Shown: in pieces, positions 51,819 to 61,633 of the stretch
How the letters are laid out: each line of letters starts with the position of its first letter
Numbering within the stretch: position 1 is the first letter of the stretch
Assembly (NCBI RefSeq): GCF_000759475.1
Contig: NZ_CP009454.1
Span: forward strand, 4,263,608-4,327,607
Direction: 5' to 3'
DNA length: 64,000 nt
DNA from: Pantoea rwandensis
GTDB taxonomy: Bacteria; Pseudomonadota; Gammaproteobacteria; Enterobacterales; Enterobacteriaceae
The notes under the pieces: generated by a model
Seen by the model: only the letters and a program-made list of their open reading frames with translations
Told to the model about the DNA's origin: nothing
The model's database searches: none
Program-made: the position numbers and the translations under genes

Positions 51819-53294
51819 CTACTCATAGGTATATATGGTAAAAGCACCTGGTGAGCACCCTTGACTTGGCAGCGGGTTTGAAACGATCGAATAGCCGGTA
51901 TTGGCAGGCACCTGAAATGAAATCGTCCCTGATTTAGCCCAGGCTGGATTATTGTCGGATGCAGACGCTGCTCCTACGCCACCTGCAGAAGCACTCAGCG
52001 CCCAGGTGTTAGTACAGCCCTGACCATCACCGAGATCCTTGTACACGATTGAATTACCGCCTACTGCATACACAGTGATAGTTGCATTAGCTGAGTTATA
52101 TCCGTTGTACTGTGAAGTGAAGCTGCCAACTAAGGAATAACGTCCGCTGTTTTTGGATCCACTCCACACACCGGATTGACAGGAAAGTATGGCGCCAGCA
52201 CCGTCGCGGCTTACCAGCCCGTTTGGCGAGCAACCTGCGCCGGCCGAGTTGACACCATCAAGCTGTAAAACCTCTCCCGTAGACAGGCGCCCGTCTGCCC
52301 GAACGCTTCCGCCGCGAACCTGACCGCCGGTGTAAATATTTTTGTTATTGATGGCACGCACCCAGTCGTTATCAGACATATAAAAACCGCCGCCATACGT
52401 CTCATTCAGCCAGCCCTTGCTCCCACGCGTTATAAACCAGCCATTATTTGAACGGATATCATTATTTGCCGTCATGGCATTACCCGCGGTCACATTCGAG
52501 CCGGCTGTCACATTCTGCCCGGTCACAGTTCCACTGGCGGTGATATTACCGCCCGCAGTGACATTACTGGTGAAGGCACCGTTTGCTGCGTTGACGGTGG
52601 CCGTGTTATTGAGATTGTTTCCTCCCATGTCAATGCTGGTATGCATCGTATTAAGGTCGGGCTTGCCGGTAACGGAAAAACGATACAGGCGATCACTTTC
52701 ACCGCGCGCAACGCCCAGTTCATCTGTTGTCAGCAGCACGGCAATATGCCCCTGCGTGGTACTGACACCAAATTGTGACAACGGTAAGCTCCAGCTGCTC
52801 ATCGCACCGGTGGCGATGCCTGACGTCCAGATATACCCACCCATGCCTGACGTGATATCCATGGATATCTGACGCAGCGCCAGAAAAGGAAGCGCGGAGC
52901 CGTTCTGCGTGTACACCAGAGCCTGCAGCTGATCGGTATTCGTCCCATTGCGGACCAGCGCAGCACGATATCCCTGACCATCTATCGTATTTTCACTGAA
53001 CCCCTGCTCCAGAAAACCGGTATTTTTTAACATGACCGGGGTCACGATGACCGGGGCCGTTGTTGTGGCACTCGAGAGCAATGTGTCGTAATAACGCCCC
53101 GTGTAACTCTTCACGGCCTGGGTAAAGCGTGATACCTGTGCGGACGTGTTCATCCAGGTGCGCTTTTGCATCCATTCACTGATCAGTGAATAGCCCCATA
53201 CGCTGACCAGCAGAAGGATAATCAGTGCAGCGCCGGTGCTGAGGATGGCCCATCCCCGGTCCATTGAGTTGTTTGATTTCACGGGCTTCACCAT
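51819..53294 (-). CDS. pilV: PilV tip adhesin of the thin pilus, current shufflon version (C-terminus C)
   Basis: 491 residues from the ATG at 53294 (MVKPVKSNNSMDRGWAILST). The type IV prepilin start with DRGWAILSTGAALIILLLVS is followed by a long constant region with Asn/Gly-rich repeats (NVTAGSNVTAGNAMTANNDI). The sfx sequence begins at residue about 370. The variable tail after it reads SGSKNSGRYSLVGSFTSQYN onward. In R64 such tips recognise recipient lipopolysaccharide. The constant part overlaps the pilU stop by 7 bases. Confidence 0.9.
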   Translation of the reverse strand: MVKPVKSNNSMDRGWAILSTGAALIILLLVSVWGYSLISEWMQKRTWMNTSAQVSRFTQAVKSYTGRYYDTLLSSATTTAPVIVTPVMLKNTGFLEQGFSENTIDGQGYRAALVRNGTNTDQLQALVYTQNGSALPFLALRQISMDITSGMGGYIWTSGIATGAMSSWSLPLSQFGVSTTQGHIAVLLTTDELGVARGESDRLYRFSVTGKPDLNTMHTSIDMGGNNLNNTATVNAANGAFTSNVTAGGNITASGTVTGQNVTAGSNVTAGNAMTANNDIRSNNGWFITRGSKGWLNETYGGGFYMSDNDWVRAINNKNIYTGGQVRGGSVRADGRLSTGEVLQLDGVNSAGAGCSPNGLVSRDGAGAILSCQSGVWSGSKNSGRYSLVGSFTSQYNGYNSANATITVYAVGGNSIVYKDLGDGQGCTNTWALSASAGGVGAASASDNNPAWAKSGTISFQVPANTGYSIVSNPLPSQGCSPGAFTIYTYE

Positions 53295-53956
53295 GTAATG
53301 AGTGGTTGATAAAGTCGGGTTAAAGTGACAAGAATCGCGCCAGTGCACAGCCAGGGCCCCATCGGTCCCCCTTCACTGACTCGGCGAACCAGCAACTGCC
53401 AGATCACAAAAAATATGACGCCGGCAAGCAAAGCAGAAAGTCCTTCAGGTCCGCCCAGCCAGGCAGACACGGCGCCCGCCAGCCAGACATCCCCCAGACC
53501 CAGACATTCTCGGCCATGCATTCTGAACGTGGCATATCGCCATACGGCAAATACAGCCAGCGCGGTCACAGCTGAGAAGAAGTGTTCCCAGAAAGCGGGA
53601 AAGGCAAGAGCAGAGACCAGTCCGGCGATTAGACAGCTAACCGTCATTTCCCGGGGAAGAAAGCCGGTAATGGCATCACTCAGCGTCATTTTGAAGAGAA
53701 AAAGGCTGAATAATACCGCCAGTAGTCGTTCCAGGGCGGGCGCCGGAGACATAATCATAAAGGCTGTTGCGGCTGCGAAAAGCCAGGTGATACCTGCCGG
53801 TGCGGGTGTGGAAAAGACCTTTACCCACTCCCGACCATCATTCGAGGTCATCAGATAAAGGCGCACAAGGCTCGCCATTGCACTGAAGATGCAGATGCAC
53901 AGTGGGAAAATAATGATAAGCGTGGGCCACGGCATGCTCAGGGTCAGCAGGGTCAC
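53288..53956 (-). CDS. pilU: Prepilin peptidase PilU (A24 family)
   Basis: 222 residues with about six membrane helices. The two catalytic aspartates are in LSDAITGFLPRE and CLGLGDVWLAG (GxGD). It cleaves the PilS and PilV leaders. It overlaps its neighbours by 4 and 7 bases. Confidence 0.88.
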   Translation of the reverse strand: MTLLTLSMPWPTLIIIFPLCICIFSAMASLVRLYLMTSNDGREWVKVFSTPAPAGITWLFAAATAFMIMSPAPALERLLAVLFSLFLFKMTLSDAITGFLPREMTVSCLIAGLVSALAFPAFWEHFFSAVTALAVFAVWRYATFRMHGRECLGLGDVWLAGAVSAWLGGPEGLSALLAGVIFFVIWQLLVRRVSEGGPMGPWLCTGAILVTLTRLYQPLITW

Positions 53957-54444
53957 AGTTTAACTCCCCGTTCTTTCTGCAAAAGCTGGCGGTAAATGGC
54001 ATAAATCCGGTTGGCGTAGGACTCACGGGTTTCATGACGATCTTTTCTGAAGCCGGCGTTATAAGAGCCCAGGCAGTTCCAACTGATGCCACAGACCTGA
54101 AAATGCTTCGCCAGTATCCAGGTGCCGATTTGCACGTTCAGACAAGGGCGCGTCAGGAGTTCCTGAGGGCTGTGGATAACGCCCTGAGCCATCAACGAAG
54201 GAATGTGTGTTGAGTTGACCTGCATAAGTCCGTAGTCGGTGCTCAGCGCCCGACCCGTAGTTTTATCGCGGTTGATACTGGTAATCCCCGGACGGAGGCT
54301 GCTTTCGCCCGTTGCTATGGCTTTTAGCAACAGTGGGTCAATGTGATATTTCGCGCCCGCCGCATCAAAGCAGAAGGCCCCCGCACGGGGGCACAGCATG
54401 ATCAGAAGCAGAAACGTGAAAATACGCAGCATGTCATCAGCCAT
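53953..54444 (-). CDS. pilT: Lytic transglycosylase PilT of the thin pilus
   Basis: 163 residues with a signal peptide. The SLT domain reads LLKAIATGESSLRPGITSIN with the catalytic Glu, and STDYGLMQVNSTH. This R64-type PilT is unrelated to the retraction ATPase of the same name. It overlaps pilS. Confidence 0.87.
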   Translation of the reverse strand: MADDMLRIFTFLLLIMLCPRAGAFCFDAAGAKYHIDPLLLKAIATGESSLRPGITSINRDKTTGRALSTDYGLMQVNSTHIPSLMAQGVIHSPQELLTRPCLNVQIGTWILAKHFQVCGISWNCLGSYNAGFRKDRHETRESYANRIYAIYRQLLQKERGVKL

Positions 54445-55033
54445 TGTGCGTGAAGACGAGGGTATTGTTACCGGTCATACCGCTGTCAGCAGAGCAGGAT
54501 TTTCCCGCCTCTTCTGCACTCACAACACCATCGCTGTAGTCCGTACTGTTGATGGTAATAGCGCTGAACGCACCACCGGAGCCCAGTTGGGTAGCGAGAG
54601 AGATGCAGTCTGCCTGCGGTACTTTCTGAGTCGTCACGGAAAATCCGTTGTTAAACCCGTTAGTCGCCACCGGCGCCATCACGACCTGCCCGCCGTAACT
54701 GTTCCACATGGTGGCGGAGCCTGAGCTCGCCGTCCCCTGAATGGTCCAGCCGGCTTTCGGTGCGCCCCCCTGCTGAATGAGCGTACCGGTCATCGTGGTG
54801 CCACTAGTGAAGTTATATCCCCCCTGTGTCTGCTTGAGCTGCTGAGCATTGGTCACGATGGTCTGGAGATTTGACACCTCCACGCCAACGGACTTTTTCC
54901 CCCACAGGCTCCATACCCATGCACCAACAATACAGATAACAATGACGGTACCCAGCGCAATGGCACCGTGTTCCAGAATGCCCCAGCCGCGGTCGGGATG
55001 GCGCTGATGCTGCGGGAAAGCCTTTGATGACAT
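54437..55033 (-). CDS. pilS: Major prepilin PilS
   Basis: 198 residues. The leader ends in DRGWG before ILEHGAIALGTVIVICIVGA, the hydrophobic helix of type IVb pilins. Two cysteines near the C-terminus (ADCISLA, GKSCSAD) can form the usual disulfide loop. Confidence 0.9.
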   Translation of the reverse strand: MSSKAFPQHQRHPDRGWGILEHGAIALGTVIVICIVGAWVWSLWGKKSVGVEVSNLQTIVTNAQQLKQTQGGYNFTSGTTMTGTLIQQGGAPKAGWTIQGTASSGSATMWNSYGGQVVMAPVATNGFNNGFSVTTQKVPQADCISLATQLGSGGAFSAITINSTDYSDGVVSAEEAGKSCSADSGMTGNNTLVFTHNG

Positions 55034-55042
55034 GATTTTTCC

Positions 55043-56158
55043 TTAATGATTGCTGAACGTGTTCATGTCCTGAATCTGCATCACCATCAGCAGAATGAGT
55101 AAGAAGAAACTCATAATCAGAACGAGAGAAAAGAGTTTGGTGACGTTCGCGCGCCGGGCAACGCGCGCCAGGGCCTGCTCCAGCCAGCGGTCGGCATACC
55201 GGGTAATCAGCGACGCAGCGCTGCTGCCTTTATCCAGCAGCGAGAGGTAGTTCACCGCCTCACGGCTGGGGAAGTCATAACCGCTGTTGCGCATTGCACG
55301 GCCCAGAGAATCCCCTTCGCTCATGCACTCCATCGCCCCCTCAATCCGCTCCTGCAGCCAGGGCGGTGCAAATCCGTTCAGGATCTGCAGAGATTTGAGT
55401 TCCTGCACGCCGGCACCGAGCAGCGCCCCAATATTCATCAGAAAAACGGCGCCCTGCAGGTCTTTGTAAACCGACCAGGGCATGAGGTAATCAGCGAAAC
55501 GACGCAGTCGCCCCCGCCACCGCGGCAGAGACCAGAATGCAAGAACCACCAGACCGGCGGCTACAGCCGCCGCGGTCAGCCCCCACTGGCCTGTCCAGAG
55601 TGCGACGCCGTTCATCAGGCCGAGTGCCCCGGTCCAGCCCGCAGGATCGGACATTTTGCTCATCGTTGGCACCAGCGCCAGATTGTTGGCCAGCAGCAGT
55701 CCTGTTCCCAGCAAGACCAACACGACAGGGAACACCGAGGCGAAAAGAACCTGACCGAGGATGCGCCGGCGGGCGAGAATGAGCTTGTCGGCCTGCATCA
55801 GGGCGCCAGGAATATTGCCGGTTTCCATCCCGGCGCTGATCAGCGCGGCCTCCTCATAGGGTGCCCAGACGGCGAGGACATCCTGCAGTGCGCGCCCGGG
55901 GCGGTTATCGTTTACCCCTTCAAGGCAGTCCTGGACCAGCTCATGGTAGGGATGCCAGCGCTGGCCAAAATCGGTATGCACTTCACCGATCATGATCAGC
56001 GCCTCTTTAAGTTGTTTGCGGTTCTCCAGCAGAAAGCGCAGCGTCTCGTAAAAGGGCTGGCGATACTGGCCGGTAAAGGTCGCTCTGACAAGGCGATAGC
56101 GCAGTTTTTCTGCGACCGACATGTCCCTGTCTGGCGTAAAGCGATTAACGGATGCCAT
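55043..56158 (-). CDS. pilR: Pilus inner-membrane platform protein PilR
   Basis: 371 residues from the ATG at 56158 (MASVNRFTPDRDMSVAEKLR). Two T2SSF/GspF domains each with membrane helices, including ILGQVLFASVFPVVLVLLGT and VTKLFSLVLIMSFFLLILLM. It works with PilQ. Its first codons overlap the end of pilQ. Confidence 0.88.
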   Translation of the reverse strand: MASVNRFTPDRDMSVAEKLRYRLVRATFTGQYRQPFYETLRFLLENRKQLKEALIMIGEVHTDFGQRWHPYHELVQDCLEGVNDNRPGRALQDVLAVWAPYEEAALISAGMETGNIPGALMQADKLILARRRILGQVLFASVFPVVLVLLGTGLLLANNLALVPTMSKMSDPAGWTGALGLMNGVALWTGQWGLTAAAVAAGLVVLAFWSLPRWRGRLRRFADYLMPWSVYKDLQGAVFLMNIGALLGAGVQELKSLQILNGFAPPWLQERIEGAMECMSEGDSLGRAMRNSGYDFPSREAVNYLSLLDKGSSAASLITRYADRWLEQALARVARRANVTKLFSLVLIMSFFLLILLMVMQIQDMNTFSNH

Positions 56159-57725
56159 CGGGGACCTCACAATGCATGACCTCATCTTCATCCAGTGGAC
56201 AGATAAGGTCGCCTTCAAGCGGGTCGACACGCCCCTCTGCCAGATATCGCATCAGGTGCATACGCCGGGTGATCCCCCCGTTGTTCACCCAGTACTGGCG
56301 GGCCACCGCTGGCCCGTGTGACAGCCAGAGCTGCATCTGGCGCGCATCCGTCCTGACCACCTCGGCCACGGCTGTTCGCCCCGTCACCCCACGGCTGATA
56401 ATGCGCCCCGTCAGCGGCACCGTTTTCTGACAGTGCGGGCAACCTTCGTGATTGCGGAAGTAAAGTTTGCTGGTATCGCAGAGCCCCTCAATGGTGCAGT
56501 ACTGTTCTAGACGGGCACGCGTATCGGCGTCCAGATCAGGGGATTTAACCTTCCAGGGGACACGGCAGCGTTCGCACAGCAGTGGCACCAGACGCTGGCC
56601 TATCAGGCCGGTGATGAGTGCCGCATCCGCCAGAAGATGACGGTCCACACCAAAGTGCTCCATACGGCGAAGTGCGCCAATTGCACTTTGTGTGTGTGTG
56701 GTAGAAAGAAGAAGATGACCCGTTTCACTGGCATAAATGGCCGCAATCAGTGAATGAAGGTCCCTCATCTCACCGTTCAGGATGGCATCCGGATCAAGGC
56801 GCAGCGCGGAGGCGTTGGCATTATCCCATGCACGGCTGACAGCCTCCGGGGAGTTATCGGCGGGCATAACGGGTGTCTGAATCGCGCCCGGAATACGACC
56901 CTCGGGTGGATTTTCCAGCGTCAGCAGGCGCTTTTTCCCACCGGTAAGTTTCAGCCAGATATCGCTGAAGACGCGCAGCGTGGCGCTTTTACCTGACCCC
57001 GTTGGTCCGGTCAGCAGCACCATCCCTTCCGGTAGCTTCAGGATCTGCATGATAAGCTTTATCTGCTCCGGCAAAAAACCCAGCTGCGGCAGCGTCGGAA
57101 CCCTGTCGCCGTCGTCCGGGATAAGACGCATGACCACAATCAGCCCGTCAGGTGTGGGGCGATGCTCGTAGCGTGCGCCATAGAGACCGGCCCGGCGGGC
57201 AAACTTTGCGTCGACGCGCCCGGACTGCTCACGGCCGGCAAAGAAGGACTGCTCACGGACATCGCACATAGAGAGGTAGGAAGTCGATGCCAGCGTCATG
57301 CCCTCCACATCTTTCACCTCATCAACCACTTCGAGCTCGCCATGGATCCGCAGCTGTACGATCGTCAGTTTACGGTCTGCACTGATTTCAAAATGGATGT
57401 CAGAAGCACTGAACTCATGGCCCAGCTTCATGTAACTGATGACCTTGTCCTGCGAGACGCTGACGTCCCGTTTATCCATGTCAGCTTCGCTGATCCCCTG
57501 ATTCAGTCCCATTCCCTGACGGTCAGCCACTTCCCGACGACGGTTCAGCTCGCTCAGGGTCACAAACTCGGTTGTCGCGGCCGGATAATGGCGTGTAACG
57601 TCCATTACCCAGCGCTGAATCGCCGCTTCTTTTCGCCGGTTACCATCAATCAGCAGCGTCACGCCACCGGCTGGCTGCCGTTCAGCGTATACAAAATCCA
57701 TAATCTCTTTATCAGGTGTCATCAT
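56145..57725 (-). CDS. pilQ: Pilus assembly ATPase PilQ
   Basis: 526 residues from the ATG pair at 57725. The GspE/PilB-type domain has Walker A VLLTGPTGSGKSATLRVF. The aspartate and histidine boxes, and a CPHC pair (RNHEGCPHCQKTVPLTGRII, with CERC earlier), fit the zinc region. Powers pilus assembly. Confidence 0.9.
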   Translation of the reverse strand: MMTPDKEIMDFVYAERQPAGGVTLLIDGNRRKEAAIQRWVMDVTRHYPAATTEFVTLSELNRRREVADRQGMGLNQGISEADMDKRDVSVSQDKVISYMKLGHEFSASDIHFEISADRKLTIVQLRIHGELEVVDEVKDVEGMTLASTSYLSMCDVREQSFFAGREQSGRVDAKFARRAGLYGARYEHRPTPDGLIVVMRLIPDDGDRVPTLPQLGFLPEQIKLIMQILKLPEGMVLLTGPTGSGKSATLRVFSDIWLKLTGGKKRLLTLENPPEGRIPGAIQTPVMPADNSPEAVSRAWDNANASALRLDPDAILNGEMRDLHSLIAAIYASETGHLLLSTTHTQSAIGALRRMEHFGVDRHLLADAALITGLIGQRLVPLLCERCRVPWKVKSPDLDADTRARLEQYCTIEGLCDTSKLYFRNHEGCPHCQKTVPLTGRIISRGVTGRTAVAEVVRTDARQMQLWLSHGPAVARQYWVNNGGITRRMHLMRYLAEGRVDPLEGDLICPLDEDEVMHCEVPDGIR

Positions 57726-57729
57726 GGCC

Positions 57730-58227
57730 TCAGAAGGAGAGTTCAGAATCGTCGTTGAGGCGCACAAGCGTGGACGTCACCTCAGTGACACGCTTTGTGG
57801 TGCCCGGGATTTGATCCCCTTTCACCACCTCTGTCACACCCCCGTCGGGGAGCACAATACGGGCACGTAGCTGATTACCACGTCCGTAAATCTCCTGAAG
57901 CCGCACGCTGCCGGCGCGCTTCTCCGCGCCAGCTGACACGGTCTGCTGTGAGGGGGCAGGCTGCGCCATCAGTGGCATGGCAGGCTGAGCGGCAGTGGCC
58001 AGATAATTCCTGTCGGTACTCTGCCCGGACTGGCTTTCACGCAGCTGCTGCTCGAGACGGGCTGTCTGAACTTTCTGCTCAAGGATGAGGTTTCGCGCCT
58101 GTGCAGCTTCAAGCTCACCCAGCGTGACGTTGGGCGGCAGTGAGTCGCTGGCCAGGGCCGGCAGTGTCGTTCCGCAGAGCAGAACGGCCAGCAGCAAGTT
58201 CATGCCGGCGGGATTAATTCTGCGCAT
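57730..58227 (-). CDS. pilP: PilP pilus protein
   Basis: 165 residues with a signal peptide (NLLLAVLLCGTTLPALA), a coiled coil (AAQARNLILEQKVQTARLEQ) and a C-terminal domain VRLQEIYGRGNQLRARIVLP. Periplasmic link between PilN and PilO. Confidence 0.87.
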   Translation of the reverse strand: MRRINPAGMNLLLAVLLCGTTLPALASDSLPPNVTLGELEAAQARNLILEQKVQTARLEQQLRESQSGQSTDRNYLATAAQPAMPLMAQPAPSQQTVSAGAEKRAGSVRLQEIYGRGNQLRARIVLPDGGVTEVVKGDQIPGTTKRVTEVTSTLVRLNDDSELSF

Positions 58228-59493
58228 AAACGCTCCCCTTCATCGTGTAGTCAAACTGCCCCTGCGGGCTCATGGTGATGGACAGGCTGGTCAGGCGGAG
58301 CCCTGTGGCATCAAAATCCTGGAGCAGCCGCTCAGGCTGCAGCCGAGAGCTGACGGAGAACGAGAATTCCCGCCAGTCCTGCGGGGGCGTGTTTTTTTCC
58401 TGACCCGGCGTGACAGCCGGCGGCTTCACCTCGGTAAACTTCACGTCGAGATTCCGTCGCTGCAGATGGGAAATAAATCGCATGAGCTGAGCGTCAGCAC
58501 CGGGGAGCGCTTCGTCCGTGAGTCCGGCGGGTGAGGTGCGTTTGAAGGGAATGAAAACGTCGCCGCTTTTGCCGCCCTCCTGCAGGTTGAAGACGGCTGA
58601 GTGACCCAGCAGCTCGCGTGCGCGGCGGGAAAAGTCCTCCACGGTTGCGCCGGGGGTGGCAATAAACCGCAAACGCAGCCCTTCCGGCACGCATTCGCCA
58701 TCCGTAAATCGCCAGCCGGCCACGGAGGCAAAAACAGGTTCACGGGTGAGCCAGCAGTTGCTGAGCAGCACAGAAACGGGAAGCTGCGAAGCCCACGGAT
58801 GTGGTGCGCGTGCGGGCACGGCCGGTTTTTCAGGCTTAAGGGCCATGCGGGCGCGAAACGCCGCCATCGCAGCCGCCTGTTCGGCTTTCTCAGAGGCGGT
58901 CTCGTACCAGTAAATCCCCGAGGCCACTGCAAGGGTGACGAGGGCCGCCGGCAGGATAACTGACATCGCATTGACGCGCTTACGCAGCCGGCAGCGCTTA
59001 AGCTGAGTGCGGCTGAGTCTGTCAGTCAGCGTACTGGCGTGGCGATCGTCGTCCACCGTCGCGGCACACCTTAATCCTGGCGCATCGGCGTCGTTGAACC
59101 GCAGGAAATTTTTTGCAGCCAGTTCAATGGTGGCGCGCGAGCCGGTCACGTCGCCCATCACCCGAGAGCTGCCGCCGATGGCGGCAAAGAACACCCACAT
59201 ATCCTCTTCGTGACTCAGACGGTAGATCCCCAGGCTTTCCCGCCCTCGGTGAGCAGAAACGCCACGGCAAGGGAATGAATATGACGGCGCGCGCGGCCCG
59301 GAGAAACCAGCCCCTGCATCGATGCATTCCCGCGCCCGGCAGCAACAAAGTGCGTATCGGGAGAGGACTGGCTGCGAAACCGGGTGGCCAAAGCGTTTCG
59401 CTGCGGCTCCCAGTGCATTCCGGCCATCCAGTCGCGACGCTGATGCATAATCCGGACGCCGGTACGAAGGCTCAATTTTTTCATTGCTGGCAT
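58214..59493 (-). pseudogene. pilO: PilO pilus protein, apparent frameshift
   Basis: The N-terminus (MKKLSLRTGVRIMHQRRDWM) reads from about 59493 to the end of FLLTEGGKAWG near 59235 and then meets a stop. The protein continues in another frame from GIYRLSHEEDMWVFFAAIGG to the normal end at 58214. One missing base in the AAA run at 59236-59238 (plus-strand TTT) would restore a single protein of about 425 residues. A membrane helix (VILPAALVTLAVASGIYWYE) lies in the middle. Either a real mutation or a homopolymer error. Confidence 0.75.
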
Positions 59494-59495
59494 GT

Positions 59496-61174
59496 TTACC
59501 TCAGCAGAACAGGAGTGATCATGATGACAAGCGTGGTACGGCCGCGGGAGCCGGTCTGACCGCCGCCCAGAATGAAGTTACCTGGCGTAAAGGTGCCCTG
59601 TTTGTCTGCGGAGACGTTCTGTTGTTCCGAACCGGTCAGCACCAGCGTCTGCCCGGAACGGAGGTTCACCTTGCGTGCCAGGCCTTCGGTAGAGGTTGTA
59701 GGCAGGTCATTACGGGTATTGCCGTCGGCGCTGATAAACTTCTCAATCTGCGGCGGGCTGGTATAGCTGAAAGCAAACTGCAGCTGCACGTCACCGTTTT
59801 CCTGAATAAACGGCAGCATGGTCATGAACAGCCCGGTGGTAATGGTCGTCGTAGTCATTGATGAGGTGACGCCAACGTTCGCCGTGGCCGTCGAGCTGGA
59901 ACTGGACAGGGATGCCTTTCTGGCTGGAAAGCTGGTAGGCCACCGGAGTCAGGTTGGCGGTCGGGTCCAGTCTGATTCAGCGCCATGCTGACGTTACCCT
60001 GCTCAGACAACGCTTTGATAAGCAGGCTGGAGCCGGAGAATTTCGCAGCGTTACCTGAGGCGGTATCGAGAATTGAAATGCCCGCGCTGGCAGCAGATGT
60101 GGATGCATTGGGCCATGGAGCCGGTCCAGACTGGCGCCAAAGTTATTGAGGGATTTATAAATCAGCCCCCAGTCCAGTCCCAGCTGCTCATTACGCGTCT
60201 GGCTGACGCTGACTATCTGAATATTTAGCTTGAACCTGACGACTCAGGACTTTGTTCTGGTATTCGATGTATCGTCCGATACGGTCAAGCACATCCGGCG
60301 TGTCCGTCACGCTGAGCGTACCCGTGGCGGCAGACAGCCAGAATCTGCCTGATTTTGGTGTCAGCATTTGATCGATTGTTTTACGGATATCATCATACAG
60401 GTCACTGTTCATACCGTAATCGGTCTTCTGGTTCGAGCTGATGTCACCGGTCGTGCCACCGGTAGTTCCCCCTCCGCTGCCCAGCTGATTACCGGAGCCA
60501 GAGTTGATTGAGGCGCTACTGTTGACTTTGGTATTGAGAATGACGAGCTGGAATGTGCGGGTATCCTGCTGGTAGAAATACACGCCGCTGCGGTCACTAC
60601 GCCAGGACAGACCGTATCCGCTGGCTTCAACATCCAGCAGATCCCGTACATCGCCCTGGAATTTGATACCGCGGACAAGGGCAGTGCTTTGCTGAACAGG
60701 TGCAGCCTGCCCTGATGCGGAGCCGATCTGTGATAGTGGTACGCGACCATTATCATCAGGCGCAGGGAGCTGACCATTCATCTGCGAGGTTGTCACGCTA
60801 CCGGTTGAAACGTTGCTGAGTGCCGCAAAGGCATCCGGCGTGATGGAAACCCTGATGCCGCAAAGCGCGGTAATGCGTTGTCCAAGCTCAGGCAGTGATA
60901 TACCGTCTGGACGGTTTATCGTTATCTGGCAGGCAGGCAGATTTTTTTCGTCCGGCGTGGATACGACGGGCGCAACCGGCTGCAGGTTAACCCAGGGTTT
61001 GTCGGACCAGACGACGGTAGGTTGGGTCATTGCCTGTCGGCTCTGCAACACCCGCTGAGCAGTGTCAGCCTGTCCTGAAGCTTCTTTATCCATTTTGCTG
61101 ATTTCTGTCAGCGAACAGGATGACAGCACGAACGCGGTGGCCAGCGCTGTCAGGCAGAAAGGTATACGCGGCAT
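59496..61174 (-). pseudogene. pilN: PilN secretin, multiple apparent frameshifts
   Basis: The start at 61174 (MPRIPFCLTALATAFVLSSC) has a lipobox. The N-terminal part is intact to about 60225 (…YIEYQNKVLSRQVQAK). The coding sense then changes frame near 60225, about 60110, about 59970 and about 59930 before the intact end (MTTTTITTGLFMTMLPFIQE onward, secretin C-terminus). Four or so indels in 300 bases break the gene as given. The outer-membrane ring of the thin pilus would be lost if they are real. Confidence 0.75.
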
Positions 61175-61193
61175 CCGCAGCTCCCTGAGGTGG

Positions 61194-61633
61194 TTAATTG
61201 AGGTAAACAATGCTGCCCTCCGTTATTCCGGAGGGCAGGGAAAGATTCATATCGGTACCGTCAGCCATGCGCAGGCGACCGCCGCTGACGGTCAGCGCTA
61301 GCGCTGAGGTCACTGACTGGCTTCGCAGGGCGGCAAAAACGCCATCGTAGCAGGGACCCATATCCAGAGCCGGTTGCTCAGAATGACGGAGTGAATACGG
61401 CTGTCAGGTGCAGGGATGATGCCTGTCTGAGCGGGGTAACGGGACCATCAGCGACCGCCCGACCATGGCGCCAGTTATTGACCGCATCGGCTGTGCGCAG
61501 CATGTCTGCGGCCAGCTGGTCCGGCAGCGTTTGCTGGACAGCCGCACGGACGTGCTCTGACGAATGACGCTGCGCATCACCCGCCATCAATGCAATGACC
61601 ACAAAACACCAGGACCGGCAGCGCGAATCCCAT
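61194..61633 (-). pseudogene. pilM: PilM pilus protein, apparent frameshifts
   Basis: Starts MGFALPVL at 61633. The sense continues in another frame as FVVIALMAGDAQRHSSEHVR, as if one T were extra in a T run. It changes again near 61380 (AVFTPSF, then EQPALDMGPCYDGVFAALRS) to a stop at 61194. About 145 residues if repaired, as in R64. Confidence 0.7.

Larger units (their letters stand above)
51330..52182. repeat. Shufflon with three identical 19-bp sfx sites
   Basis: The site CTGTCAATCCGGTGTGTGG occurs at 51330-51348 (plus), 51616-51634 (plus) and 52164-52182 (minus), identical in all three. Rci acts on inverted sites, so it can invert 51635-52163 alone or both segments together. The site itself codes for CQSGVW in pilV. 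A degenerate half-site lies at 51642-51652. Confidence 0.9.
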
